A stretch of DNA of 64,000 nucleotides from Branchiostoma floridae (taxonomy: Eukaryota; Chordata; Leptocardii; Amphioxiformes; Branchiostomatidae): positions 22,314,882-22,378,881 of the forward strand of contig NC_049988.1 of the NCBI RefSeq assembly GCF_000003815.2. The letters are read 5' to 3'. Of the stretch, positions 1 to 10,100 are shown piece by piece (within the stretch, counting starts at the first letter, position 1; every line of letters begins with the position of its first letter). Both the position numbers and the translations under genes were made by a program. The notes under the pieces were generated by a model. The model was not told the origin of the DNA, did not search any database, and was given only the letters and a program-made list of their open reading frames with translations.

Positions 1-72
1 GTGTCAAGGTCTCTGACCACTAAAGCTTGCATCCTTTTTCACTTCTTGATGTACTGATATTGAACTGAATGG

Positions 73-2399
73 TCACTTGTCAGTCTGTGCCATGACTTGT
101 TCATACACTGCCTTGGCTGGGTCTGTTATCCAACTTGGGGCTGGTGCAAACACTGGCAGCCTGTTCCTGTAAGTCTGCTGGGCCATGTTGTAGTGGTGCA
201 GGATTCTGTCCCTGTGGACAGATGGGTCCTGCTGGCCGTACAGGGTAACCAGGTAGTAATGAGCAAGGGACACCCAGCGTTGGTCTGTAGGAGCTGTGTG
301 GATGTAGTGCTCAAACTGCCTGATGGCCTGTGGGACAGACACACCCATGGAACACAGTGCTGTGAGGTACAGGGCTCGCAGGTGGTCAGATTTGTGCATA
401 AGGGCACTGGAAAAGGCAGACAGGGCTGGGGCTGGTTGTCTGGTGGTCTCCCATATTGTATACCCTAAAGCACAGTACATGTAATCCAGATGTTTGTACA
501 TGGGGTCTGTTTCTCCATGCTGTAGAACAATGTCGATCACATGGTTTATGGCCTGCTGTCGGCTGTGACCAATGGGAAGCTGCAGTGCCTGTATGAGCAG
601 ACAGGGGGTGCTGTCAGGGCTAGCCTGTGTGGAAGTGAGTTGATGTAACTTAGCTCTGTCCAGGTGCAGCCAGGACTGGTCATACAGGATTAGATTAGCA
701 TCACCAGGGCTCACATACTCCGTCAGCATGATCCCCCCCAGCAGGTGCTCCACCCCCTCCCCCTCCAGGTACCCCCCTGTGGTTACCATGGCAGCCCCCT
801 TTTCCAGACAGCTGTAGGCCTTGAGCAGTGTCTGTGCAGTTGGTGAGTCCTTGTACTGCTTTTCCTGCATGTACTGCATGTGCTGCAGTAGCCCGGCTCT
901 CCACCACTTCAGTGGGCCCTCCTGTAGATCAGCCTGCTGTACAGTTGGTGTGACCTGTATTGGAGGCTGCTGGGGAAGTTTAGCCTGTGATGGTCCAGCC
1001 TCCTCCTCCTCCTCTACATCCTCCTGTGATGCAACAGTGGAGATGCCTGCTACAGAGGACACATCCTCGGGTATCCCAGAATCCCCTGCTGCTGTGCTTA
1101 CCTGTGTGGAGGAAATGCGATTCAACAATAAACAGTCGGTTGCAGTAACTGTCACCCACTGGTCAATGAGTCATGTGCAGCTCCACATGTATTTGCATAA
1201 AATTATAAATGTGATGTCACAAAGCGTTACATTCATTGACCTGAGCACAATCCTTGTCCAAGACTGGAGTATTAGTGTTGGAAAACGTAGTTGAACTTCA
1301 GATGCAGTTTTTGTTGGCGGTTTGGCCATAAAACGGGAAGCTCGGAATCGCTACTGAAAGGTACCGAACATGACCGACAACGCTTTGGAAAATTTCGAGG
1401 AGCGCTGCCGAACAGCCAAAATGGCGCCCTGATTTGTAAAAAAAATGAGGAATGTTTGTAACAGGTCACGTTGTGGAGTACTCAGGGGGTTTTGAAGACG
1501 GCGAACACCACGGCGCAGTAGGCAAGACTCCAGGGAAGCCAGGGACGTGCAGAAAACTGGAGGAAAAGGTATCTCCATGGAACGGATACGCAAATACCGT
1601 TTAGCCCTATGTGCTCCACCCCAACGTCGAAAAGAAAATAACGCCAAAATATTACGATTTTCTTCTTGCGTCGTTGCCCCAGCTACTGCTGCTCATAATT
1701 CAATAGAAGACACATGGGATGGGCATGAGGCAAAAATGTACCAGTCTTGTCTTATTACAATTGTAGGATTCAATTGCAATGTGTTTTTTCTCTCCTATAT
1801 ATACAGCAAATGCACAAGATGTGGATAAAGATAGTTTGGAATATGTTATGTTTATTGTATAGAATCAGTATTATTAGACAATTGTACAGAGTATTTCTTA
1901 CCTTCTCAGATATCTGTAGTTCTGCCAGCCAGCCGCGAACTCTCTCCTCCCCCATCATCCCCATCAGTCCTGCTCCCCCCTCTGGCAGGTTTGGTAGATC
2001 CCGCTTCTCTACACTTACATTGATGGGTGCCTCATACCCGACCTTCTGCAGTTCTTTTTGAAGACAGGCCTTAAGGAAGGGGCCGTTCAGGATGGAGGTG
2101 AAGTATTGGTAGCCCAGCTGGGAGTAGAAGATGACAGGAACCAGGAGGGAGTCCACCTCTGCCTCCAACCCCACCTGTGGGTCGGCTGGCTGGTTGGGGT
2201 TGTCGGGGTCCCTCCTCTCAACAGCCCGACGGACAGCCCTCATAGTGAGGTACCTGTTGGCCAGGTAGAACGCACCTATGGCGAGCCCACGTGCCAGCCA
2301 GACGTCGGTGATTCTCAGGTACACCCTGCCCCACTCTGCCATCATTTCTATCACAGGCTGGGCGGCAGCCTGCCCTGCTTCTTGAACTTGTTCAGCCAT
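73..2399 (-). CDS. Two-exon gene for a ~507-residue TPR-like protein, function unknown
   Basis: Exon 1 is 2399-1902 (166 codons from the ATG) and ends at a GTAAG donor after ...ISEK in phase 0. Exon 2 is 1101-73 and opens after a CACACAG acceptor in the same phase with V-S-T-A-A-G; its stop is at 73-75. The N-terminal half carries a hydrophobic stretch (WLARGLAIGAFYLANRY, about residues 35-55) that could be one membrane segment. The middle has an acidic run (EDVEEEEEAG). The C-terminal ~200 residues are helical and look like degenerate TPRs: conserved small/aromatic positions around YCALGYTIW, ALSAFSSALMHKSDHLRALYLTALCSMG and WVSLAHYYLVTLYGQ. An in-frame ATG 72 bases upstream at 2471 is an alternative start; I prefer 2399, which lies in a better-isolated context. 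I do not recognise the family. The exon pairing is supported by phase only, and a small extra exon in the 800-base intron cannot be excluded. Confidence 0.72.
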
Positions 2400-3528
2400 T
2401 TTAAGAACGGTTAGAGCCTTCTTACAGGTGCAGGTAAAATGGCGTCCCTCCCTCGTCAAGGCGGAAGTCAAGAGGTCAGTTTGTCACATGACTGTGCCAC
2501 CCAAACTCAACATGTGCAAAAAATTTCCCCCGCACACTATCTGCAGCCGCAGAAGCACTGAAATTCACCCTTGGCTTAGCAGAAATAATTTTTAAGAATA
2601 GTTTTTGAGAAAAGATTCCAAGCATTAGACAATAGAACTGTATTTGGGTTAAGTACAACGTTTTGCGTTTTACTGTTATCTTACAGTGTTCATTTGAGTT
2701 TACGCACGAGTGAAAAGGCTGCTTTGTTAGAACATCGTTAATCATTAACACGACAGGGGTAGGGCCTTTTTGTCACACATTTCTCCACGGTCCAGTTGCA
2801 AGTAGTTCACAAACATCATTCAGGCATGTTAACTTAGTGGACGTGGCCATGCCAGAATGTCATTGTGGAAAGCCTCAAGCCATTTTTGAATGACTTCTTT
2901 TATACATGCAGGGTTGACTTAAGGCAGCGAAAGGGCTGCCTTATTGGAACATGCATGGCTAATCATTAACTGTGTAGCATCTGATAAAAGCTCGTGGTTG
3001 CTATGTCGGAGAGCCAGGATTTTATTGGCGACACCTTAGGGGTGGAGCCTTTTATGCTCCACACCAATAGTTCACTAACATCATTACTAACAAAACTAGT
3101 AGCACCAATTATACACCTATTATACATGCACAAACTTGCATACACGTACACTGTATGCTTGTGGTATATTGAGCCCTGAGTAAGTTGTTTAAATTCTTTT
3201 TACACATTAAAGTTTCACGTTTTGATGCCTGTCAGACATTTTTTTTGCTTCTTGCCGCTACATTGTATATGTTGCTGATGTAGGTGGCGCTTTTGTGGTG
3301 AGAACACAATCCCCAACGTGGCTAAGTTTGTATCCCCCTAATCTCTGTTCATCACTGCGGTTGACTTTGAGGAAAATGTCTGACAGGCATTGAAATATAA
3401 TTATAAGAAGGCGAGACTTTTTTTCTGCCAAACTGATGAAATTATTTTCAGAGGAAATGTTCGGTGTTGTCCTCTGATGTTTTCCAGATGAGATGTCAGT
3501 TTGCAGTTTGCTGATAGAGGAGGAAATC
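2400..3528. promoter_or_regulatory. Head-to-head intergenic region, probable divergent promoters
   Basis: The 1.1 kb between the start codons of the minus-strand TPR-like gene (2399) and the plus-strand 73-residue gene (3529) contains no credible coding exon. Near the minus-strand start, AAAATGGCG at 2437-2445 resembles a YY1-type initiator motif (AANATGGCG), a common feature of TATA-less animal promoters. Otherwise the stretch is AT-rich unique-looking sequence. Confidence 0.4.
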
Positions 3529-5288
3529 ATGTCTAGAAGAGCTGCTGCAGCTGAACAGAACAACCTAAACCCTGACTACAGCAAGTGCCCTGGTAAGATT
3601 TCGTCGTAAGAAGTAGGCGATCATGATTATTTAGTTTCCTTTCATTGTTGCTTGACAATAGATGTAACATGTCATATGATATGTGACATTATGTCTGAGA
3701 CCACTACTAGTAAGACCCCATTTTTCATGCTGCAGTAGTGACACCAAGCTGCAGTGGTAAGGCCATACCAATTTAATTTGTTGGTTCTCGGATTTTTTCA
3801 GAAAAAAGTTGGAGCGACAGGGCGAAAAAAAACAACAAAAAAACTTGCAACAAGTCTGGGTTCAGGTCCAGAGTTTCAGGTTCGTAATTCCGGACCTGAA
3901 CCAATGGTATATGATGATAATAATAATAATAATAATAATCTAGTGTATACATATATGTGTGGTAGAATACTTATCCAGTTGCACTTACATACAAAATTTG
4001 TTGGCATACACTTTACATGGAATTTCAGCAATACAAATGCAAAATTATGTGCAATCAGTATTACTTAAAGTATTCACAGTAATAACGCTATAGTAATGCT
4101 TAGTAATAAAGACAAAAACAGAATATTTCAACACACACAACTTTTAAAAACCTTAAAGAAGGTTGAAAAAACTTTTTCAGCATAGCATAATGTCTAATGT
4201 AGTAACAACAACAATAAATTGACTTAATTTCACCCAAAAAAATAGATAGTGCCTGAAACATCTCTTTGTGAAAGCTGCAGTTTGAATAAAAAACGCTTGA
4301 TGGCGTTAGTGTACTCACACATTAGTGTTCCATATATGGCAGCCCTTTCCAAATATGGCAGCATTCCATATATGGCAGCATTCCATACATGGCAGCATTC
4401 CATATATGGCAGCCACTTCCAAATATGGCGGCAGCCATTTTGTTAATTCTTCACGGCAACATTTGCGTCTTTTTCCAACACAAATTTCACGATCTATGGG
4501 TGGTTTTCGATGATTTACAACATAAAGGAGAACATTAGCAGGTGATAGTTTTTTTGCAAGTCCTGTACTAGTTTCAGAAGTTCTGTTTATTTTCAACTGA
4601 ACCGAAGTTTGCTTCAAGTCCAGCAACTTGTGTTACCGGAAATTAAACGGGGTTGTGGCAATTTAATTTTTTTTTTTTTTGAAATTGGGAAAAATAGAAG
4701 CGGCGATTCCGAGAACCAACTAATAAAATTGGTATGGCCTAAGTAGAAAGTAGTCAGTATTGCTTCAAGTAGTTTTTGCTTTTGTATATGTTCAGTACTG
4801 TTTACATTGTTTTCGATAAGTCTAAGGCCTCTGGCTCTCCTTTTTTTCTCTCAACTTTATTTTCCTGCATTGATGATTATACCTGACCACCAAGTGTCAA
4901 CTTTTGGACACTAACTGCAGAATCTGGAATCTCACAAAATTAATGTATGTTGTTCATAGGTGCCATTTCTTGGTTTTTATATTTCGGCATGTCCTGTCAC
5001 CTTTGACCCCCAGGCTGTTCCTAACAGCTGCATTACCCCCTGCTGGACAGCTCAATTGTCCCTAAAAATATTCACTATCTTGCTGTTTTTTGCTTCTGTC
5101 TGAGCATGTCCTGTCACCTTTGACCCCCAGGTTGTTCCCACCAGCTGCATCACCCCCTACTAGATAGCCACACCTACAGCCGAGTTGTCCACACCTCGCC
5201 CCACACATGCCCCCTGCACAAGGCCCTACTGGACATGGAGACAGACTATGTGCGCAGGATGAAGGCCAAACGGGAAGGTCACAAGTGA
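3529..5288 (+). CDS. Small two-exon gene, 73-residue protein of unknown function
   Basis: Exon 1 is 3529-3592: ATG, then MSRRAAAAEQNNLNPDYSKC and P, ending one base into a codon at a G|GTAAGA donor. Exon 2 is 5131-5288: it starts after a pyrimidine-rich acceptor (TTTGACCCCCAG) with two bases that complete Gly, then CSHQLHHPLLDSHTYSRVV, an HTSPHTCPLHKALLDMETDY segment and a basic tail (RRMKAKREGHK) before TGA. The phases match exactly (1 then 2). The protein has Cys and His in SKCPGCSHQLHH and HTCPLH, which could bind a metal, but I do not recognise a family. It is too short and too split to appear as one long ORF. A second, partial copy of the exon-2 acceptor and 5' end lies 117 bases upstream. 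The 1.5-kb intron holds a DNA-transposon remnant. An intervening exon is possible but not needed. Confidence 0.6.
3759..4743. mobile_element. Non-autonomous DNA transposon with ~32-bp terminal inverted repeats
   Basis: The left end (TAAGGCCATACCAATTT..., then TTGGTTCTCGG) is the inverted match of the right end (...CCGAGAACCAA, then AAATTGGTATGGCCTAA). About 32 bases agree with three or four mismatches. The ~980-bp interior has no transposase-like ORF. It sits in the intron of the 73-residue gene. Superfamily is not assignable by eye. Confidence 0.65.
4328..4440. repeat. Short tandem repeat of CCATATATGGCAGC
   Basis: About seven imperfect copies of TTCCATATATGGCAGC or TTCCAAATATGGCAGC follow one another inside the 3759-4743 transposon remnant. 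The core CCATATATGG is a perfect CArG box (CC(A/T)6GG), so the array is a cluster of potential SRF-type sites; function is only inferred. Confidence 0.6.
4986..5130 (+). repeat. Duplicated splice-acceptor segment upstream of exon 2 of the 73-residue gene
   Basis: The segment GCATGTCCTGTCACCTTTGA + CCCCCAG + G(C/T)TGTTCC occurs at 4987 and again at 5104, a 117-bp offset. Each copy holds the polypyrimidine/AG acceptor and the first ~40 bases of the exon (CAGCTGCAT(T/C)ACCCCCT). The downstream copy joins the open frame; the upstream copy diverges after ~45 bases. Confidence 0.6.
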
Positions 5289-7010
5289 AGGTGTGTAACA
5301 CTAGTTCTCCTTTATCCGCGGGGTAACCTATATCCATTTTTTTTTGCAGACTAGGGTATTTAGGAATATCAAGTCGATAGATGGCGGTTTTCAATTGCAA
5401 TATTCTAAATCCAGTGTTAGTTTGTTTTGAAATATTGAAAAGACTGCAATTTGAAACCTCCGTCCGTCAACTTGATGTCCCTAAAATAGTAAACACACTG
5501 TTTTTAAAAACAGCGGATATAGGTTACCCCATGGTGAACTAGCGTAAGCAGGGATAAGAGTGATATTGCTCTATATTAAAACATTATTGTACCCTGTGAC
5601 TATGTTCAAAATATTGTTTGAGTCTTTCAATAGTGTTGTACTTTTATTTTGGTTTATTTGTTGGTTAGTTTGTTGGATAGTTTATGTTGTTCTGTTTATG
5701 TTGTTCTGTACAGGACACGCCTTTAAAGCAGCGTGTTAAAGCGCCAGTCACAAATCAAGAATTGAGCTCGGCCAACGTGATGGGGAGCTCCAAATGGGCA
5801 TTTTCTGCCGAAGAACGACCAACCTGGCAATTTGCAAGTCCAGAAAGCTGCGCTTAAATTCAGCGAGGCCTCAGCGACGTTTTTTCAGCTTATGAGATTT
5901 TGGATTGACCTATCGAAAATTCCTGTAAATGTTTTATTTTTAGTGTGCCCGTCCACCACACTCTGCCCTAGTAGACATATTTCCGACGACTCAGAAACTA
6001 TTATTTAAAGTTGATCCAAATATTGCCTTTTTACCTGGTTTTGTGTTGATTGTCACTTCATCCATGTACAAGAGATGCTACCATCTTGTGTGATTTGTAG
6101 TCGTTAGTGTAACGGCGCAGATTTTCAGCGAAATATACGGTCGACACAGCAATTTTGAAATTCGGCATGCTCCAGCCGATAGCACAAAGCAAGCCTACCC
6201 TTTCCCATGAAATGGGGGGGGGGCATTACACTAATGTATGCAATCAGATATAGACACAGTCACACAGATCTACATGGGTTTTTTGTTTATCCTTATATTG
6301 AAAAATTGTTGCAATGTATGGTATTCCATACTTTAAGTAACATGTACCACTGGGAATTGCAATGTTTTAGACTATCATTTCCATACCTACATACTATTCA
6401 GTATATATGCAACATGTATAGGAATTAAATTCCTACAATCTTGAAAATAGAAACGAAATGAACATGAACAAAATCTAGAGACTAGAGGATTTATATAGAA
6501 TTATATTGAAACTCTAAATGCCAATTTAGCCAGGCAGGAAACCTTAATTCTGTTAAATGTTGCTACATAGTTGTGATACAGGAATCCTGTATGTTCATCA
6601 AAAGAAGCAGTTTAATTCTTCAATAGAAAATATATTATTGCACCATGATATAACAATATAGGTTTTGTTATTTTTTCCTTTTGCAGGAAACAGTTTGCTT
6701 TCATTGCATTTTGCCCAAAGCTTAGCTATAATACATCTGATTCAATACATCAGACTTGAACCCAGAAATAAAGAAAACATAAAACCTCCATCTTTATTTC
6801 TTTTGGTCATTGCATTTTCTTATCATTTGATGAGGAAGAACATTAAACATTTTGTGATGACTTCATTAACTATATGTTATATATCCACATCATACCTATT
6901 TAAGTGACAAGGTTTGCATGAATACTCACACTCAATGTATTTTCCAGAATGCGAAATTCAGAACATTGCAAACATTCCTAGGTCAATATTGCACCAAGTC
7001 TTACAAATTG
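5289..7010. other. AT-rich intergenic stretch without recognisable genes
   Basis: Between the stop of the 73-residue gene and the 3' end of the ABCG gene I see only AT-rich sequence with short spurious ORFs. A loose inverted similarity (GGGGTAACCTATATCC near 5320 and GGATATAGGTTACCCCAT near 5515) suggests a small foldback element of about 220 bp. Confidence 0.45.
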
Positions 7011-7190
7011 CATATGACCTTGACCTTCGATACATGACCTTGACCTTCCTAATATGACCTTGAATTTAAACCCTGTCAATATGCTACTCCCCAATGGTCC
7101 TTTCAATGTGACAACATTCCTTCATATGACCTTGACCCCTTGATTTGACTTTTACCCCTGCCACACGACCTTGACCTTTAGTCCTTCCAT
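7010..7190 (-). promoter_or_regulatory. Cluster of TCAAGGTCA nuclear-receptor half-sites at the ABCG 3' end
   Basis: ATGACCTTGACC or close variants recur at about 7014, 7034, 7056, 7127 and 7168, plus a TGACCTGATG at 7190. On the gene's strand these read (T)CAAGGTCA(T), the extended half-site of ERR/SF-1-type nuclear receptors. They overlap the last codons and 3' UTR of the ABCG gene. They may be just a degenerate short tandem repeat; regulatory use is inference. Confidence 0.4.
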
Positions 7191-10100
7191 GACCTGATGA
7201 GGAGGAAGATGAATGACAGGAGGCGGAACCCGACCATCAGCGCCAGCAGTGCGTACAGGTCAACATAGAAGTTGTCCTGGAAGAAAAAATCTTGTCAGCA
7301 AGCTTCTGTATGAAGTTGCATGGTGTGTATCTTGGTCTAATCATTGGAACGATATACACTTTATGATTGAAATTATTGCCGTCCATTTCTTGTTTGATAT
7401 GCACAAGAGTTTCCCAGTTTCATTGGCTTTGTGTTTGTTGTGTCTAAGGTATTCAAGGCAAGAGGAAAAAAAATTGTGTTTCACCACAAGCCATTCCCCC
7501 ATTATGCTTTCCGGTCAGCCTCTTACATTCCATACAATCCTCTTTCCTGTTAGGCTTTTCTGGTTAGCCCCTTACATTTTGCACAACCCTCCCACATCAA
7601 TACCTTCTGGTCAGCCCCTTTTTACCTTCCTCCCCCCCTCCCCCATGCTTTTTGGATAACCCCTTACCTCATCATAGCTCAGATTCTGCAGGACTTGTTC
7701 CCCAGTCTCCAGGCAAAACGGAATCCCTTCAGTACAAGCTGCATGGGAAGAAGATTTGGATCATTAAATGCGAGCCCAAGACCACTGGTTGACTACTTGT
7801 AATAATTTCATGAGAGTTGATAGGCTTACACTAACCACTAGTTTATATATAGTTGATAAGCTAGAGAAAGTTGATAGGTTTACATACTAATAATCTTGGT
7901 GACAGGTGACCACCTGTTATTGAAAACCAATAGGTTTACATACTGTCCCCTGACTAGGGCTAGTTAGTTTATAAGTTATTGAAAGTTGATATGTCATTGT
8001 TGATAAGTTATCAAAAGTTGATATGTCAATACACTGATGTTGGGGACATGTGGCAACCAGAAAGTTGATGAATTTAAAATACTGACATCTTGTTGATCAG
8101 TTATTGAAGGTTTCTTGTCGATGACAGTTCCCACTGATTGATAAGTTAATGGAAGTTCATGCACTGATTCTGGTTACTACTGGTTGGTTTATGAGTTATT
8201 GGAAGTGAATAGGTTACATACCAAGCCTTGGTTAGTTGGAATGTTATGGAAATTTGATAAGTTTACCTACTGATGTTGTTAACAGGTGACCATTAGTTGA
8301 TGAACTATTGAAATTTGATAGGTTTTCATACAGACCCCTGGTTAGCTGATAATGAAAGTTTTAACTTTCAACCAACCAAGGCTTGTTAAAACAAGTTAAC
8401 AGATGAGCCTTGGTTGGTTGACAAGTTAATGAATGTCAATGAGTTAACTTACTGATGTTAGTGACAGACGACCACTGGTTGATGCACAGCAGTTCGTTGG
8501 CGTACTTGAACCAGGAAACGTACTCGAGCCAGATGAAGTACACAGGTACTGAGCTGGGGGGGGGGGAGGTTTATGTCAATGAAGGTTAGACATCCAGTTA
8601 ATAAGATACAAAATATTGTTCTTGTCGCAACCTGGATAAAGTCAAAGTCAACTAGCAATTACTCAAGCAACTGGATGTGGTTTTGGAGATGGTCAGATAT
8701 TTCAGGTAACAATGTTCCGTTACCTGTTGTCAGTGTCACTGATTATCTTCATCTCCTTTGCATATCAATGCATAGGACATAGAACCTGCTCCACAACGTT
8801 ATTAGATCTCATCAGTGTCACTGACGCAAGATGATGTTTGTAAGGAAAAGTCTGGCCGTTTCCTAAACCATTTCCACTTGCTTGTGCAATTGCTAGTTGG
8901 CATAATGGATGGGTTAGTATTCCTGATAGTTAAATGCCACGAGGTACTAAGTATAAGTGGTAATCTAGTGCAACTAGGCTTTTCCCACAGCCACTACACA
9001 AAAAAATAAATATTCTATTACTTATTCTTATCTTAAATATAAGGTATATATCGTTATAGAGGTTCATCGGTCATGTATGAATACAGTTACTACAATGTTC
9101 TTCCAACAGTGACAGGTTTTAAAGGTATTTATCATAACTGATTTGTAAGTCCAGCCAGCCATGCGCCAGTATTAAACCTATCCTACGGGAAGCAGACGAA
9201 AGCTAACAAGGCTGGATTTCAGGCTACAGAAAGTACTGTAACATAAGTGACGTCATGACCCCCATGAAGTGCACAGTTTATGTCAAAGCTAACTTTAACA
9301 CTAGCGTGACTTACTTGGCTTTTAGGAAGAATCCGCCAAACAGCATCAGTGGGATCAGCATGGGGGCCGCTATTGCCATGGCAACATCGACAGAGGGGCT
9401 GAGCGTTGATATCATGTAACCTGATATGTGAATGTAACAAGATATGATTATGTGCATTGATCCAGAGAAGAATTTACGTTTATTGCAAATTTACTAAATG
9501 CTAATTTCAAATAATAATAGCATAGCCAAAATGGGCCAGGAAAATTATGCAGATATTCTATTTCTAACTGCTTTTGTTCTAAACTTAAACTTAAACTTAA
9601 ACTTGCTATTGGATTGCTTTCCTTTTCTATCAACGATGTTCATAGTGCAGTGATTTTGACCTTCACAAAGACTTATTTGTCCTTCTTTATGCAATGTATC
9701 AACAATGTTTACACCCTAGTGATAAATTACCACAAATAATGACGTTGATCGCTTATACACTCCCTATTGAGTACAGCAAGCAATATTTCCACATGTCTTA
9801 GAAAACGTCTTGGCAACACCTTAAGGGCTTACCTGCAGAGACTGAGACGTTCGCAGTGATGGTGATGATGGCAAAACAGATGAGGAACTCCTGCCAGCCC
9901 TCGTACAGGCCTGGTGCAAACGAAAATAAGTCAATGTTTTTATATGTATGAAGGGGACTGATAAGACATCAACGTAGTGAGATATGCCAGTCACTGATGA
10001 AAGATAACGGATGTTATCTGAAACGAATGACCGTTTCCAAAATCATAATCAGTTAATTCAGTGATTGCTATTTGATGAGACTATGTATAGCTCATACTCA

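Noticed and set aside
1370-1432. Plus-strand micro-ORF MTDNALENFEERCRTAKMAP inside the first gene's intron
   Set aside because: Twenty codons, no splice donor at its end and no conservation evidence; it contains an AAAATGGCG motif like the gene's start region, so it may be promoter-like sequence at most.
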